Shown: positions 46,410 through 55,749 of the stretch, piece after piece | How positions within the stretch are numbered: position 1 is the first letter of the stretch | How the letters are laid out: every line of letters starts with the position of its first letter | NCBI RefSeq assembly: GCF_023502395.1 | Contig: NZ_JAMFMB010000017.1 | Span: forward strand, 40,573-104,572 | Reading direction: 5' to 3' | DNA from: Ruegeria spongiae | GTDB lineage: Bacteria > Pseudomonadota > Alphaproteobacteria > Rhodobacterales > Rhodobacteraceae | DNA: 64,000 nucleotides | The notes under the pieces: model-generated | The model's database searches: none | Told to the model about the DNA's origin: nothing | What the model saw: only the letters and a program-made list of their open reading frames with translations | Program-made: the position numbers and the translations under genes

Positions 46410-46521
46410 CGGGTTAAGCAACTCCGCTCTCTGAGATGATCGAGATTACTCTACGCCTGATGCCAGAACCTGTCATTAGGTCACCCTAACCTGTCGCCAT
46501 GTTCTGATGTGGAGTGCCCCG

Positions 46522-47220
46522 ATGTTGATCCTGCTCACCTACCCCGCCGCGTTTGGCCAGTTCAGCGCCAGCCCGTTCTGCGTCAAGGCGGCCTATATGC
46601 TGCATCTGTCCGGGCAACGCTGGCAGCGCTCCGATCTGTTGAACCCGGGCAAGATGCCCCACCGCAAACTTCCGGTGCTGCGTACGCCTGAACGGCTCTT
46701 GCCCGACAGCGACGGCATCCGTGCCTGGCTTGAGGCGCAAGGTACCGATTTCGACGCCGGGCTGAGCGATGTGCAAAAGGGTCAGTCGCGCGCGTTGTGC
46801 CGGATGGCCGAGGACCACCTCTATTTCCACATCGTGCTGGACCGTTGGGGCAATGATCAGGTCTGGCCGATCCTGCGCGATGCTTTCTTCCATGAGGTTC
46901 CAGCACTGATCCGGGGACCGGTCTCGCGCGCGATCCGCAAATCGGTTCTGAAAGGGCTGGATAGCCAGGGGGTTTCGCGATTCTCCGAAACAGAGCGGCT
47001 GGACCGGGTCGAGCAGGATCTGCAGGCGATCAGTGCCTTTCTTGCGGACCGCCCGTTTCTGCTGGGCGAGGCCCCCAGTTCCGCCGATCTGAGTGTTGCG
47101 CCGATACTGGGGGCCATGCGCGCCACCCCTATCGACACGAAACTGCGCCTGCGCATTGCCAACGACCCGCTTCTTGCGGGATATGTGGATCGTGTGGATC
47201 AGACGATTGGCTTACCGTGA
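46522..47220 (+). CDS. Glutathione S-transferase-like protein
   Basis: A 232-residue protein with GST N- and C-domains: MLILLTYPAAFGQFSASPFCVKAAYMLHLSG (SPFC redox-like site at the N-terminal helix), GKMPHRKLPVL cis-Pro loop, LPDSDGIRAWLE, and a C-domain ending RPFLLGEAPSSADLSVAPIL. It is closest to the metaxin/Tom37-like GST class. Start ATG 46522 has GGAG eight bases upstream; an ATG at 46507 is also in frame. Its stop overlaps the next GTG start. Confidence 0.85.
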   Translation: MLILLTYPAAFGQFSASPFCVKAAYMLHLSGQRWQRSDLLNPGKMPHRKLPVLRTPERLLPDSDGIRAWLEAQGTDFDAGLSDVQKGQSRALCRMAEDHLYFHIVLDRWGNDQVWPILRDAFFHEVPALIRGPVSRAIRKSVLKGLDSQGVSRFSETERLDRVEQDLQAISAFLADRPFLLGEAPSSADLSVAPILGAMRATPIDTKLRLRIANDPLLAGYVDRVDQTIGLP

Positions 47221-47603
47221 CGCCGTTTCAATCCCCCAAGGTTGAGGATGCTTTTGCTGCCTTCCCCCCATCGGCGCAGGAAGGCCTGCTGCGCCTGCGC
47301 GAGATGATCTTTGACACGGCAGCGGCGCTGCCAGAGCCTGCGATGCTCAGCGAAGAGCTGAAATGGGGCCAACCCGCCTATCTGACGCGCAAAGGCACAA
47401 CAATCCGGCTTGGCATCCCGAAACAGGCACATTTTGGAATGTTCGTGCATTGTCAGACGCGCTTGATTCCAGAGTTTTCCCAGACGTTTCCCGGTATCGA
47501 CCGGATCGAAGGCACCCGCGCGGTGCTGTTTGACGACGCGAATGAAATCTCAACCGAACGGCATGGCTGGCTGATCGCCCGCGCGCTGACCTATCACGTC
47601 TGA
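47217..47603 (+). CDS. DUF1801 (YdhG-like) domain protein
   Basis: A 128-residue protein: DAFAAFPPSAQEGLLRLREMIFDTAAALP, EELKWGQPAYLTRKGTTIRLGIPK (the conserved WGxPxY block) and FGMFVHCQTRLIPEF. The DUF1801 fold is related to frataxin-like proteins and is sometimes linked to iron or stress; the function here is unknown. GTG start in a GTGA overlap with the GST-like gene, so coupled. The last 10 bases overlap rnr on the other strand. Confidence 0.85.
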   Translation: MTPFQSPKVEDAFAAFPPSAQEGLLRLREMIFDTAAALPEPAMLSEELKWGQPAYLTRKGTTIRLGIPKQAHFGMFVHCQTRLIPEFSQTFPGIDRIEGTRAVLFDDANEISTERHGWLIARALTYHV

Positions 47604-49852
47604 CGGCGTTTGCGGGTCAGTCTACGGTCCAGCTTGTCACGTTTCTTCTTGCCCTTGACCGCCTTGCGCCGCGCGCCACGACCAGCAGGCGCACGCGAAC
47701 GCGGCATCGCCTGATCCTCGATCGACAGCAGCTCCAGTTCCAGCCCGCCGGTCACCGGTGTGGCTTGCGCCAGACGCACGCTCACCCGCTGACCGATGGC
47801 GATGATGAGCCCGGAATCCGAGCCCATCAGCGTTCCCGCCTCGCGATCGAAATGGAAAAACTCGCGCCCCAAAGAGCGCACCGGCACCAGCCCGTCCGCG
47901 CCGGTTTCATCCAGCTTCACGAAAGCCCCGAACCGCGCGATGCCGCTGATCCGACCGGTGAATTCATTGCCCACCCGCTCGCTCAGATACGCGGCCAGAT
48001 AGCGGTCGGTAGTGTCGCGCTCGGCCATCATCGAGCGGCGCTCGGTATCCGAGATATGGTTGGCGGTCTCTTCCAGCCGGTCGATTTCATCGGGCTGCAA
48101 CCCATCCTTGCCCCAGCCATGGGCGGTGATCAGCGAGCGGTGCACGATCAGGTCGGAATAGCGTCGGATCGGTGAGGTGAAATGCGCGTAGTTGCGCAGG
48201 GCCAGACCGAAATGGCCATAATTTTCAGGGCTGTAATAAGCCTGTGCCATCGACCTGAGGGTGCTGAGATTGATCAGTTCCGCATCCTCTGTTCCCGCGG
48301 CGGCGTTGAGCAGCGCGTTCAGATGCCGGGTCTGCAGCACCTGCCCCTTGGCCAGGTTCAACCCCGCCGCCTGCGCCGTTTCACGCAAGCTTTCCAGCTT
48401 TTCCGGGGCGGGTTCCTCATGCACCCGGAACAGCAGCGGTGAGCGTTTGGCAATCAGGGTTTCGGCTGCGGCCACATTGGCCAGAACCATGAACTCCTCG
48501 ATCAGTTTGTGGGCATCCAGCCGGTCGCGGAAGGCCACACTTTCCACTTCGCCCTCATCGTTCAGCACGATCTTGCGCTCGGGCAGGTCCAGATCCAGCG
48601 GCTGGCGTGCCTTGCGCGCCGCAACCAGCGCCTTGTAGGCGGCATAGAGCGGTTTCAGAACTGGCTCCAACAGCGGACCGGTGCGGTCATTGGGGGTGCC
48701 GTCAATCGCGTCCTGCACCTCGGCGTAATGCAGCGAGGCGGCCGAGCGCATCAGGCCCCGCACGAATTTGTGCCCGATCTTGTTGCCCTCGGCGTCGATC
48801 TGCATCCGCACCGCCAGACAGGCGCGCGGGACGCCTTCGTGCAGCGAACACAGATCGCCCGAGAGCCGGTCGGGCAACATCGGCACAACCCGGTCGGGGA
48901 AATAGCTGGAATTGCCACGCTTGCGGGCCTCGCGGTCCAGCGCGCTGCCGGGCCGCACATAAGCTGCCACATCTGCAATCGCCACCCAGATCACATGGCC
49001 GCCGGGGTTCTTGGGGTCATCATCAACGTGGGCATAACAGGCATCGTCATGGTCGCGCGCATCCGCCGGGTCGATGGTCAGCAGCGGCATGTCGCGCAGG
49101 TCTTCGCGGCCGCTCAGACCCTCGGGCTTGGCCTTGTCAGCTTCGGCGATCACCGCATCGGGGAAATCATCGGGGATACCATGCTGATGGATGGCGATCA
49201 GCGACACCGCCTTGGGTGCGCTGGGATCGCCCAGACGTTCAACGATGCGCGCCCTGGGCAGGCCCAACCGTCCTTTTGGACCGGCCTGTTCGGCCTCGAC
49301 CAACTCGCCATCCCTGGCGTTCAGCGTTGCGCCCTCGGAGACCAGCCAATCGGTGCCTGCGGCCTTGTCGATCGGCACGATCCGCCCGCCCTCGGCCTCT
49401 TTGCGAAAGACGCCCAGAACCCGGCGCGGGTTGGTGCCGATGCGGCGGATCAGGCGCGCCTCATAATTGTGGTCTTCTTCATGCACGACGCTCAGCCGCG
49501 CCAGAATGCGGTCGCCCTCGCCCAGCGCCGGATCCGAGGCGCGCAGGATCATCAGAACCACCGGCTCGACCCCTTCGCCATGCCATTCCAGTGGCTGGGC
49601 AAACAGATCGCCATCGTTATTCGGGGCTTTGACCTGCAACACGCTCACCGGAGGCAGCCGGTCGGGGTCGCGATAGGTCTTTTTGCGCTTTTCCAGATGG
49701 CCCTCGGCCTCAAGCTCTTTCAGCACGCGCTTGAGGTCGATCCGGTCAGACCCCTTGATGCCAAAGGCCTTGGCGATATCGCGTTTCGAGGTGAGGGTCG
49801 GGTTTGCCGAGATCCAGTCGAGGATCTCCTGCTTGGAAGGAATTCGCGTCAT
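47594..49852 (-). CDS. rnr: Ribonuclease R
   Basis: A 752-residue processive 3'-5' exoribonuclease. An N-terminal winged helix (ILDWISANPTLTSKRDIAKAFGIKG), cold-shock domains, the RNB catalytic domain with the acidic cluster LLTIDPADARDHDDACYAHVD, YFPDRVVPMLPDRLSGDLCSL and HFTSPIRRYSDLIVHR, then an S1 domain (FTGRISGIARFGAFVKLDETGADGLVPV) and a basic tail (GRGARRKAVKGKKKRDKLDRRLTRK). It degrades structured RNA and takes part in RNA quality control. Third gene after dapE and the DUF2064 gene. Confidence 0.96.
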   Translation of the reverse strand: MTRIPSKQEILDWISANPTLTSKRDIAKAFGIKGSDRIDLKRVLKELEAEGHLEKRKKTYRDPDRLPPVSVLQVKAPNNDGDLFAQPLEWHGEGVEPVVLMILRASDPALGEGDRILARLSVVHEEDHNYEARLIRRIGTNPRRVLGVFRKEAEGGRIVPIDKAAGTDWLVSEGATLNARDGELVEAEQAGPKGRLGLPRARIVERLGDPSAPKAVSLIAIHQHGIPDDFPDAVIAEADKAKPEGLSGREDLRDMPLLTIDPADARDHDDACYAHVDDDPKNPGGHVIWVAIADVAAYVRPGSALDREARKRGNSSYFPDRVVPMLPDRLSGDLCSLHEGVPRACLAVRMQIDAEGNKIGHKFVRGLMRSAASLHYAEVQDAIDGTPNDRTGPLLEPVLKPLYAAYKALVAARKARQPLDLDLPERKIVLNDEGEVESVAFRDRLDAHKLIEEFMVLANVAAAETLIAKRSPLLFRVHEEPAPEKLESLRETAQAAGLNLAKGQVLQTRHLNALLNAAAGTEDAELINLSTLRSMAQAYYSPENYGHFGLALRNYAHFTSPIRRYSDLIVHRSLITAHGWGKDGLQPDEIDRLEETANHISDTERRSMMAERDTTDRYLAAYLSERVGNEFTGRISGIARFGAFVKLDETGADGLVPVRSLGREFFHFDREAGTLMGSDSGLIIAIGQRVSVRLAQATPVTGGLELELLSIEDQAMPRSRAPAGRGARRKAVKGKKKRDKLDRRLTRKRRQT

Positions 49853-49898
49853 ATCCTCGGCCTAGCACGGCCAGTTGACAACGTCATGGACAAAACGA

Positions 49899-50474
49899 TC
49901 AGCCGGTCAGATCAGCCAAAACATCCACATCGCGCAAACTGTCGGTCAGGGCGATGCGCTGCCCCGGCAGCGTCGCCAGCGTGTCCTGTAACGCATCGGC
50001 GCTGGACCAGCGGACACCGTCAAAGACCGTAGGTGGTATTGCCGCCACTCGCCGCGCGCCCACCAGCCAGTAGCCGCCATCGGTGGCCGGGCCAAAGACC
50101 CAGTCCTGGCGGGCAAGCGCGCGGAAGGCGCGTGCGATATGGGCGCGATCTATGCCCGGAATATCGGCGCCGATCAGGCAAACCGGACCAATTGGCATCC
50201 CGCGCAACATCCGCCCCATCCGTGCCCCAAGGTCACCGTACCCCTGCGGTGCGCGCGGCAGATCGGCGGGCCAAACCCGGCTCTGCAACCCTTCGCGATC
50301 CGGAGACACCGCCAGCACGATCCGCCAGCGTGGGTCGCGCAGGCGGCGGATCAGGATGCGCGTCTGATGCCGGAACCACCAGGCCGCGCCGACCATGCCA
50401 ATATCACGGCCCAACCGGGTTTTCACCCGGCCCGGTCGCGGTTCCTTGACCATGATGACCAATGTGGGTGTCAC
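49899..50474 (-). CDS. DUF2064 (TIGR04282) glycosyltransferase-like protein
   Basis: A 191-residue nucleotide-sugar-transferase-fold protein: LVIMVKEPRPGRVKTRLGRDIG (NTP loop), LIGADIPGIDRAHIARAF (the metal-binding Asp) and VFGPATDGGYWLVGAR. The family is known as TIGR04282, associated with arsenosugar or selenium-domain gene sets elsewhere; no such partners are here, so the function is open. GTG 50474 is chosen because GGAG lies five bases upstream. Confidence 0.85.
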   Translation of the reverse strand: MTPTLVIMVKEPRPGRVKTRLGRDIGMVGAAWWFRHQTRILIRRLRDPRWRIVLAVSPDREGLQSRVWPADLPRAPQGYGDLGARMGRMLRGMPIGPVCLIGADIPGIDRAHIARAFRALARQDWVFGPATDGGYWLVGARRVAAIPPTVFDGVRWSSADALQDTLATLPGQRIALTDSLRDVDVLADLTG

Positions 50475-50522
50475 GAAAGCTCCATCACCATGATTCACAT
50501 CGCAGCACACGGGGTGGGAAAA

Positions 50523-51665
50523 TCATGCGAAATAGTCGCGCAAAATGCGCGCATAGACCTGCTTGAGCTGTTCTATCTGCGCAACCTCGACGCATTCATC
50601 CACCTGATGCATCGTGCGCCCGACCAGACCAAATTCGACCACCGGGCAATGATCCTTGATGAAACGCGCATCGGATGTGCCACCGGTGGTGGACAGAACC
50701 GGCACCATGCCGGTTTCCGCCTCGACCGCGCTTGCCACCAGATCGGAGAGCGCACCGGGCGGGGTCAGAAAGCTCTCGCCAGAGATTTTCACCCGCAGGT
50801 CGATAGCGACATCGAACTCTTTGGCCACATGATCTGCTTCGGATTGCAGCCACTCCGTCACGCTGACCCCGGAATGCAGGTCGTTGAAGCGGATATTCAC
50901 CGCCGCGCCACCTTGCGCCGGGATCACATTTGTCGCCGGGTTGCCGGTGTCGATGGTGACGACCGCCAGGGTCGAGGCATCGAAATGATCGCTGCCCTGA
51001 TCCATCTCATGCGACGCAAGCCGGTCGATCAGCCGCACCAGCGCCGGCAGAGGGTTCCTGGCCCGGTGCGGATAAGCGGCGTGCCCCTGCACGCCAGTCA
51101 CGGTGAACCACGCGGTCATTGAGCCACGGCGACCGATCTTCATCATCTCGCCCATGTGGTCGGGGCAGGTCGGTTCGCCCACAAGACAGACAGACATCCG
51201 CTCGCCCGCTGCCGCCATGTGATCCAGCAGCGCCGTGGTGCCGTCAACCGCATCGCCCTCTTCGTCGCCGGTGATGGTCAGGATGACCGCACCATCCGGC
51301 GGCGTGCCTTGCACCAGATCAATCGCGGCAGCGGCAAAGGCTGCGACACCCGACTTCATATCCGTCGCGCCCCGGCCATAGAGCACACCACCCTTCACCT
51401 CGGCCCCAAAAGGCGACATGGTCCAGGCGGCCTCATCCCCCACGGGCACCACATCGGTATGGCCGTTGAAACCAAAGGTCCGGGCGTGACCCTTTTGCCC
51501 CCAGCGCGCAAAGAGGTTGCTGATCCCGCCGCGATCCACGCGCGTACAATCGAACCCTGCGGATGACAGCAGGTCATCCAGCAGTTTCAATGCCCCCCCC
51601 TCTGCGGGCGTGACCGAGGGGCATCGAATCAGATCGGCGGTGAGCTTTACGGCATCAGTGGTCAT
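50523..51665 (-). CDS. dapE: Succinyl-diaminopimelate desuccinylase
   Basis: A 380-residue M20 zinc amidohydrolase of the lysine/DAP pathway. Zinc and catalytic residues lie in [14 protein letters not shown] (His and catalytic Asp), [14 protein letters not shown] (bridging Asp), [15 protein letters not shown] (catalytic Glu pair), and a late His in GRTMHQVDE. The lid domain with [17 protein letters not shown] is present. Together with dapD at 58.2-59.0 kb this shows the succinylase branch of DAP synthesis. Confidence 0.95.
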   Translation of the reverse strand: MTTDAVKLTADLIRCPSVTPAEGGALKLLDDLLSSAGFDCTRVDRGGISNLFARWGQKGHARTFGFNGHTDVVPVGDEAAWTMSPFGAEVKGGVLYGRGATDMKSGVAAFAAAAIDLVQGTPPDGAVILTITGDEEGDAVDGTTALLDHMAAAGERMSVCLVGEPTCPDHMGEMMKIGRRGSMTAWFTVTGVQGHAAYPHRARNPLPALVRLIDRLASHEMDQGSDHFDASTLAVVTIDTGNPATNVIPAQGGAAVNIRFNDLHSGVSVTEWLQSEADHVAKEFDVAIDLRVKISGESFLTPPGALSDLVASAVEAETGMVPVLSTTGGTSDARFIKDHCPVVEFGLVGRTMHQVDECVEVAQIEQLKQVYARILRDYFA

Positions 51666-51775
51666 GGGGCCTCGGGGTCTGTGGGTTCATCCTGTTCGTG
51701 TCACAATTGTGACGAAAATGTCGCGCTGCCAACCCCAAAAAGCGGAAATCCGCTTATCAGAAACCCGACACCTGT

Positions 51776-51791
51776 GTTAACGAAAGGTTAA
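51776..51791 (-). promoter_or_regulatory. Perfect CtrA-type binding site
   Basis: On the minus strand the sequence is TTAACCTTTCGTTAAC: TTAA, exactly seven bases, then TTAAC, the full CtrA consensus TTAA-N7-TTAAC. On the plus strand it reads TTAACGAAAGGTTAA, also close to consensus. It is 111 bases upstream of dapE and 149 bases upstream of the choice-of-anchor L / Hint gene. CtrA is the alphaproteobacterial cell-cycle and motility regulator; occupancy is inferred. Confidence 0.6.
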
Positions 51792-51939
51792 TAAATGACC
51801 CGAGGCAGGGCACCGAGCACAAAAGCCGCAAAAGGCTGCTGACAGACGTAACCGCGCAAATGACGCGGCATGGATGTATTTTGCGCAGGCATGACCTGCG
51901 ACGGCGCACTGCTTCCAAAATGACGGGTTTGGGCAGTAG

Positions 51940-53514
51940 ATGGCGACCGGGGCAGAGCTCGACTATCAGACAAATGCCAGTGCACTGGCGATGGCGCAGG
52001 CAATCTTTGGCGACGGCGCGACCGTGGTCAGCGCCAGCTACACTGGCGACAACCGATCATCAGCCATCTACGGGAACGGTGACGCGCTGGCCCCCGGGGC
52101 CACGCCCGGCGACAGCGGTGTGATCCTGTCGACGGGGCGCGCCACCAGTTTCACACGATCCTCTGGCGACCCGAACGTGTCGACCCGGACCACCACCAAT
52201 TCGAACGGCCCCAATAACGATCCCGATTTCAACGCGGCGGCTGGCACCAACACCTTTGACGCATCCTATCTGGATGTCTCGTTCATCCCGACCTCGGAAT
52301 ACATGACGATGCAGTTCGTGTTCTCGTCCGAGGAGTACCCAGAGTTCCAGAATTCGATCTATCAGGATTTCGTCGGGGTCTGGGTTAACGACGCACAGGT
52401 CGATCTGTCGATTTCCGGCGGAGAATCCGATCCAGGCAATATCAACAGCAATTCCAATCAAAACCTGTTTCTGGACAACAGTGGCGACGACTACAACACC
52501 GAGATGGACGGGCTGACGGTCACCCTGACGCTGACGATGAACGTCATCCCCGATCAGGTGAACACGATCCGCATCGGTATCGCGGATGTGGCCGACAACC
52601 GCTATGATTCCAACCTTCTGATCGCCGCCGACAGCGTACAGACCGAACTGGTGGCGATCTCGGATACGGTCAATGTGAACCCGGATGGGCGCAAAACCGT
52701 CGATGTTCTGACAAATGACCATAACCCCTCGGGCTCGACCCTGACGATCACCCATATCAACGGGCAGGCGGTCACCGCAAACAGCACGGTCTTGCTCAGC
52801 ACCGGGCAGACCCTGCAACTCAACGCAAACGGTACAATCACCGTTTTTGGCGATGGTGATGTCGAGGACTTCAACTTTACCTACACGGTGACGAACGGCA
52901 CCAATCAGGATGTCGGTTTTGTCAACGCCAGTTCTATTCCCTGCTTTGTCGCGGGCACGCTGATTGCCACGCCTGAGGGTGACATACCTGTTGAAACGCT
53001 GATCCCCGGCGATCTGGTGATGACCCGGGATGACGGACCGCAGCCACTCAGATGGACCGGCAGCCGCAAGATCGAAGCCGCTGGCAATCTGACCCCGATC
53101 CGTATCCGGGCAAACACCTTCGGCAGCCACGGCGATCTGATGGTCTCGCCCCAGCATCGCGTTCTTGTCCGCGATAGCCTGGCAGAGCTGCTGTTCGGCG
53201 AGGCCGAGGTTCTGGTCGCCGCGAAATATCTGGTTAACGGCCGGACGGTCACCCGGCTGCCTGACGGGGCGGTCACCTATGTCCACGTGATGTTCGACCG
53301 CCATCAGGTGATCTATTCCGAAGGCCTGCCGACCGAAAGCTTCCTGCCCGGCCCGCAGACCACCAACCTGTTCGAGCAACCCATGATCGATGAGATTTGC
53401 ACCATTTTCCCGGAACTCGACCCGCAAACCGGCCTCGGCTACAGCACCGCCGCGCGCCGGACGTTGAAAGCCTATGAGGCACAATTGCTGATAGCCGCAG
53501 AGAGAGCCGCGTGA
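51940..53514 (+). CDS. Choice-of-anchor L and Hint domain secreted protein
   Basis: A 524-residue acidic protein without a classical signal peptide. The first 225 residues match the choice-of-anchor L domain (GVILSTGRATSFTRSS, MQFVFSSEEYPEFQNSIYQDFVGVWVN, ADVADNRYDSNLLI-type block). About 230-325 is a cadherin/Ig-like segment (VNPDGRKTVDVLTNDHNPSGSTLTI). From about 330 a Hint_2 domain starts at CFVAGTLIATPEGDIPVE with the nucleophile Cys and ends near GLPTESFLPG. Hint domains in roseobacters occur in secreted RTX-like proteins. ATG 51940 follows an in-frame TAG, so it is the first possible ATG. Confidence 0.82.
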   Translation: MATGAELDYQTNASALAMAQAIFGDGATVVSASYTGDNRSSAIYGNGDALAPGATPGDSGVILSTGRATSFTRSSGDPNVSTRTTTNSNGPNNDPDFNAAAGTNTFDASYLDVSFIPTSEYMTMQFVFSSEEYPEFQNSIYQDFVGVWVNDAQVDLSISGGESDPGNINSNSNQNLFLDNSGDDYNTEMDGLTVTLTLTMNVIPDQVNTIRIGIADVADNRYDSNLLIAADSVQTELVAISDTVNVNPDGRKTVDVLTNDHNPSGSTLTITHINGQAVTANSTVLLSTGQTLQLNANGTITVFGDGDVEDFNFTYTVTNGTNQDVGFVNASSIPCFVAGTLIATPEGDIPVETLIPGDLVMTRDDGPQPLRWTGSRKIEAAGNLTPIRIRANTFGSHGDLMVSPQHRVLVRDSLAELLFGEAEVLVAAKYLVNGRTVTRLPDGAVTYVHVMFDRHQVIYSEGLPTESFLPGPQTTNLFEQPMIDEICTIFPELDPQTGLGYSTAARRTLKAYEAQLLIAAERAA

Positions 53515-53515
53515 C

Positions 53516-54610
53516 ATGACTTGGATTGCACTTACCGACACCGAAACGCAGCTGTTCTCGACCGCCGGTCTGGGGGCCGACCCGACCGCGCCCGACCTGA
53601 TCGGATGCGACGACGACGATCTGCTGGCCCGAGGCACGCTGGTGCTGGAAACCGGGCTGCCCGATACCGGTCAGGCCCATACCCTGTTTCACTACAGCCG
53701 CGAGGGCGACTGGCCCTTTCACCTGTCGGTTCAGGCGATCCCGGGTCGGGGGCTGATCTTTGTTCTCAATCAGGGCGGCACGGTGATCCACCAGACGATG
53801 ACCCTGCCCGATACCGGGCGTATCGACCTGCTGCGCCTGTCCTATAGCTGGGACGCCCCGGCGCGCCGGGCGCAACTGGCGCTGGAACAGCATGACAGGG
53901 AACAGGTGCTGATACAGGACATCGCGGGCCCCTGCCCGCTGCGTTTCGGCGACCTGCACGCGCTGTTCCGGCACGGGCCGCACCGCTTTGCCGCGCCCGA
54001 GACCATCTTTGCTGCGCTGTCGGACACAGTCGAGCCCGTGGGCCCCCTGCCCTCGATGCATCCCGAAACGCCGATTGCCACGCCCATGGGCTATCGCCCG
54101 CTGCGCTCGCTGCGGCGCGGAGACACGGTGATCAACGCGCGTGGTGAGGTCGTGCCGGTGCTGCACCGCCTGGCTCGAACGGTGCCCGCGCGCGGCAGTT
54201 TCAGCCCCCTTTCCATCCGCAGCCCCTATTTCGGACTGGATCAGGACATCGTCGTGGCCCCGTCGCAGCGGCTGCTGCTATCGGGTACCGAGGTGGAGTA
54301 TCTGTTCGGCAAGCATTCGGTTCTGGCCCTGGCCCATCACCTGACCCGAGGCCGCGCGGTGACACCGGTTCCCTGGGGGCCGCTGGTGACCTATTCACAA
54401 TTGCTGCTGCCCGGTCATGAAGCTGTGCTTGCCGCTGGATCAGCGCTGGAAAGCCAGTTCATCGGCAGGCTGCACAACAAGCCACGCCTGCTGGCGGCCA
54501 GCCTGCTGTCCGGTCTGGAACGCAGTCGGCTACCCGACCACGGAGCCTCGGGCATTCCGGTCCTCGGCGCGTTCGACGCCCGCGTATTGGCCGAACGTCG
54601 CGCAGCCTGA
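53516..54610 (+). CDS. LamG-like plus Hint-like protein lacking the Hint cysteine
   Basis: A 364-residue protein one base after the previous gene. Residues 30-180 have a jelly-roll pattern (GTLVLETGLPDTGQAHTLFHY, RIDLLRLSYSWDAPARRAQLAL) like concanavalin/LamG domains. Residues about 180-345 align with a Hint domain: TPIATPMGYRPLRSLRRGDTVINARG, QRLLLSGTEVEYLFG, and VTYSQLLLPGHEAVLAAGSALESQF. Where the active Hint has CFVAGT, this protein has SMHPETPIAT: no Cys. Self-processing is therefore unlikely. No signal peptide. Confidence 0.78.
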   Translation: MTWIALTDTETQLFSTAGLGADPTAPDLIGCDDDDLLARGTLVLETGLPDTGQAHTLFHYSREGDWPFHLSVQAIPGRGLIFVLNQGGTVIHQTMTLPDTGRIDLLRLSYSWDAPARRAQLALEQHDREQVLIQDIAGPCPLRFGDLHALFRHGPHRFAAPETIFAALSDTVEPVGPLPSMHPETPIATPMGYRPLRSLRRGDTVINARGEVVPVLHRLARTVPARGSFSPLSIRSPYFGLDQDIVVAPSQRLLLSGTEVEYLFGKHSVLALAHHLTRGRAVTPVPWGPLVTYSQLLLPGHEAVLAAGSALESQFIGRLHNKPRLLAASLLSGLERSRLPDHGASGIPVLGAFDARVLAERRAA

Positions 54611-54681
54611 CCCGGCAACGCATCTTGTGCCAAACCCGTGACCTGCGCTAGGGAGCGCAGCAGCATAACCGTCTGGAATCA

Positions 54682-55740
54682 ATGTTGCGGCATCTCTATA
54701 TCTTTCTGTCTCTGATCGCGGGCCTCTGCGCGACGGCGGGCTCGGCACAAGAGCTTGACGTGTCGACCGTGACACGGCCGCCTTTTTCGATGGTCGAAGA
54801 TGGCGGTCAGACCGGGTTTTCGATGGATATTCTGGCGGCACTGTCCGAGGATCTCGGCTGGAACTACGACGTGCAGCGCTATGACCAGTTCAGCGACATG
54901 CTGAGCGCGATCACCGATGGCACCGCCGATCTGGCCATCGCCAATATCTCGATCACCGCCCAGCGCGAAACGCTGATGGATTTCAGCCAGCCGATCTTTG
55001 AATCCGGGCTGCAGATCATGATTCCGGCAGACAAACAGGGATCCCCCTCGCTGATGCGCGCGCTGATGTCGCGCGAGCTGTTTCTGGCGATCGGTATCGC
55101 GTTTGCGCTTTTGCTGACGGGTGGCATGTTGATGTGGTATTTCGAACGCCGCGCGCAGCCCTATTTCGACCGCAAGATCAACGACGCCTGGTTTCCGTCG
55201 TTCTGGTGGGCGCTGAACCTCGTGGTCAATGGCGGGTTCGAGGAACGGGTGCCGCGCACCGCCTTCGGCAAGGTCTTTGGCGTGATCCTGGTGATCTCGT
55301 CGCTGTTCGTTGTGTCGGTCTTCACCGCCCGGATCACTTCGGTCATGACAATCGAGGCGATCACCAATTCGGTCAATTCCGTCAACGACCTTTACGGCAG
55401 GCGGATTGCCACGATCCAGGGATCAACCGCTGCAGCCTTTCTGGACCGCCGCGATTTGAGCTACACCAGCTATGACGGGCTTGACCCGCTGATTGCATCG
55501 TTTGAGGCCGGAGAGATCGACGCCGTCGTTTTTGACGCCCCGATCCTGTCCTATTACACAAGCCACGAGGGCAAGGGCATCGGGATCGTGACCGGAGCGG
55601 TATTCTTGCGGGAAAATTATGGCATCGCCTTCCCCACCGGCTCGCCGCTGGTCGAAGAGGTCAATCAGGCGCTGTTGACCCTGCGCGAGAACGGCACATA
55701 CGACACCATCTACCGCAAGTGGTTCGGGTCACGGAACTGA
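54682..55740 (+). CDS. Bacterial ionotropic-glutamate-receptor-like protein
   Basis: A 352-residue membrane protein. Signal peptide about 1-22. An extracellular binding lobe S1 (about 24-125: TVTRPPFSMVEDGGQTGFSMDILAALSEDL, DLAIANISITAQRETLMDFS) is followed by TM1 (LFLAIGIAFALLLTGGMLMWYF, about 133-154), a re-entrant pore segment (WFPSFWWALNLVVNGGFEE), TM2 (GVILVISSLFVVSVFTARI) and lobe S2 (about 230-350: RRIATIQGSTAAAFLDRRD, FDAPILSYYTS). This is the GluR0 layout of periplasmic-binding-type ligand-gated channels. The filter position reads VVNGGFEE, not TVGYGD, so K+ selectivity is doubtful. Ligand unknown. Confidence 0.82.
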   Translation: MLRHLYIFLSLIAGLCATAGSAQELDVSTVTRPPFSMVEDGGQTGFSMDILAALSEDLGWNYDVQRYDQFSDMLSAITDGTADLAIANISITAQRETLMDFSQPIFESGLQIMIPADKQGSPSLMRALMSRELFLAIGIAFALLLTGGMLMWYFERRAQPYFDRKINDAWFPSFWWALNLVVNGGFEERVPRTAFGKVFGVILVISSLFVVSVFTARITSVMTIEAITNSVNSVNDLYGRRIATIQGSTAAAFLDRRDLSYTSYDGLDPLIASFEAGEIDAVVFDAPILSYYTSHEGKGIGIVTGAVFLRENYGIAFPTGSPLVEEVNQALLTLRENGTYDTIYRKWFGSRN

Positions 55741-55749
55741 CGCGGCGCG

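Noticed and set aside
48509..50032. A 507-codon plus-strand frame antisense to rnr.
   Set aside because: RNase R is complete on the minus strand with all catalytic residues; the antisense frame has no domain.
54643..54660. CTGCGCT/AGCGCAG hairpin between the second Hint gene and the channel gene.
   Set aside because: Only 7 bp, no T run and within a likely leader, so not called as a terminator.
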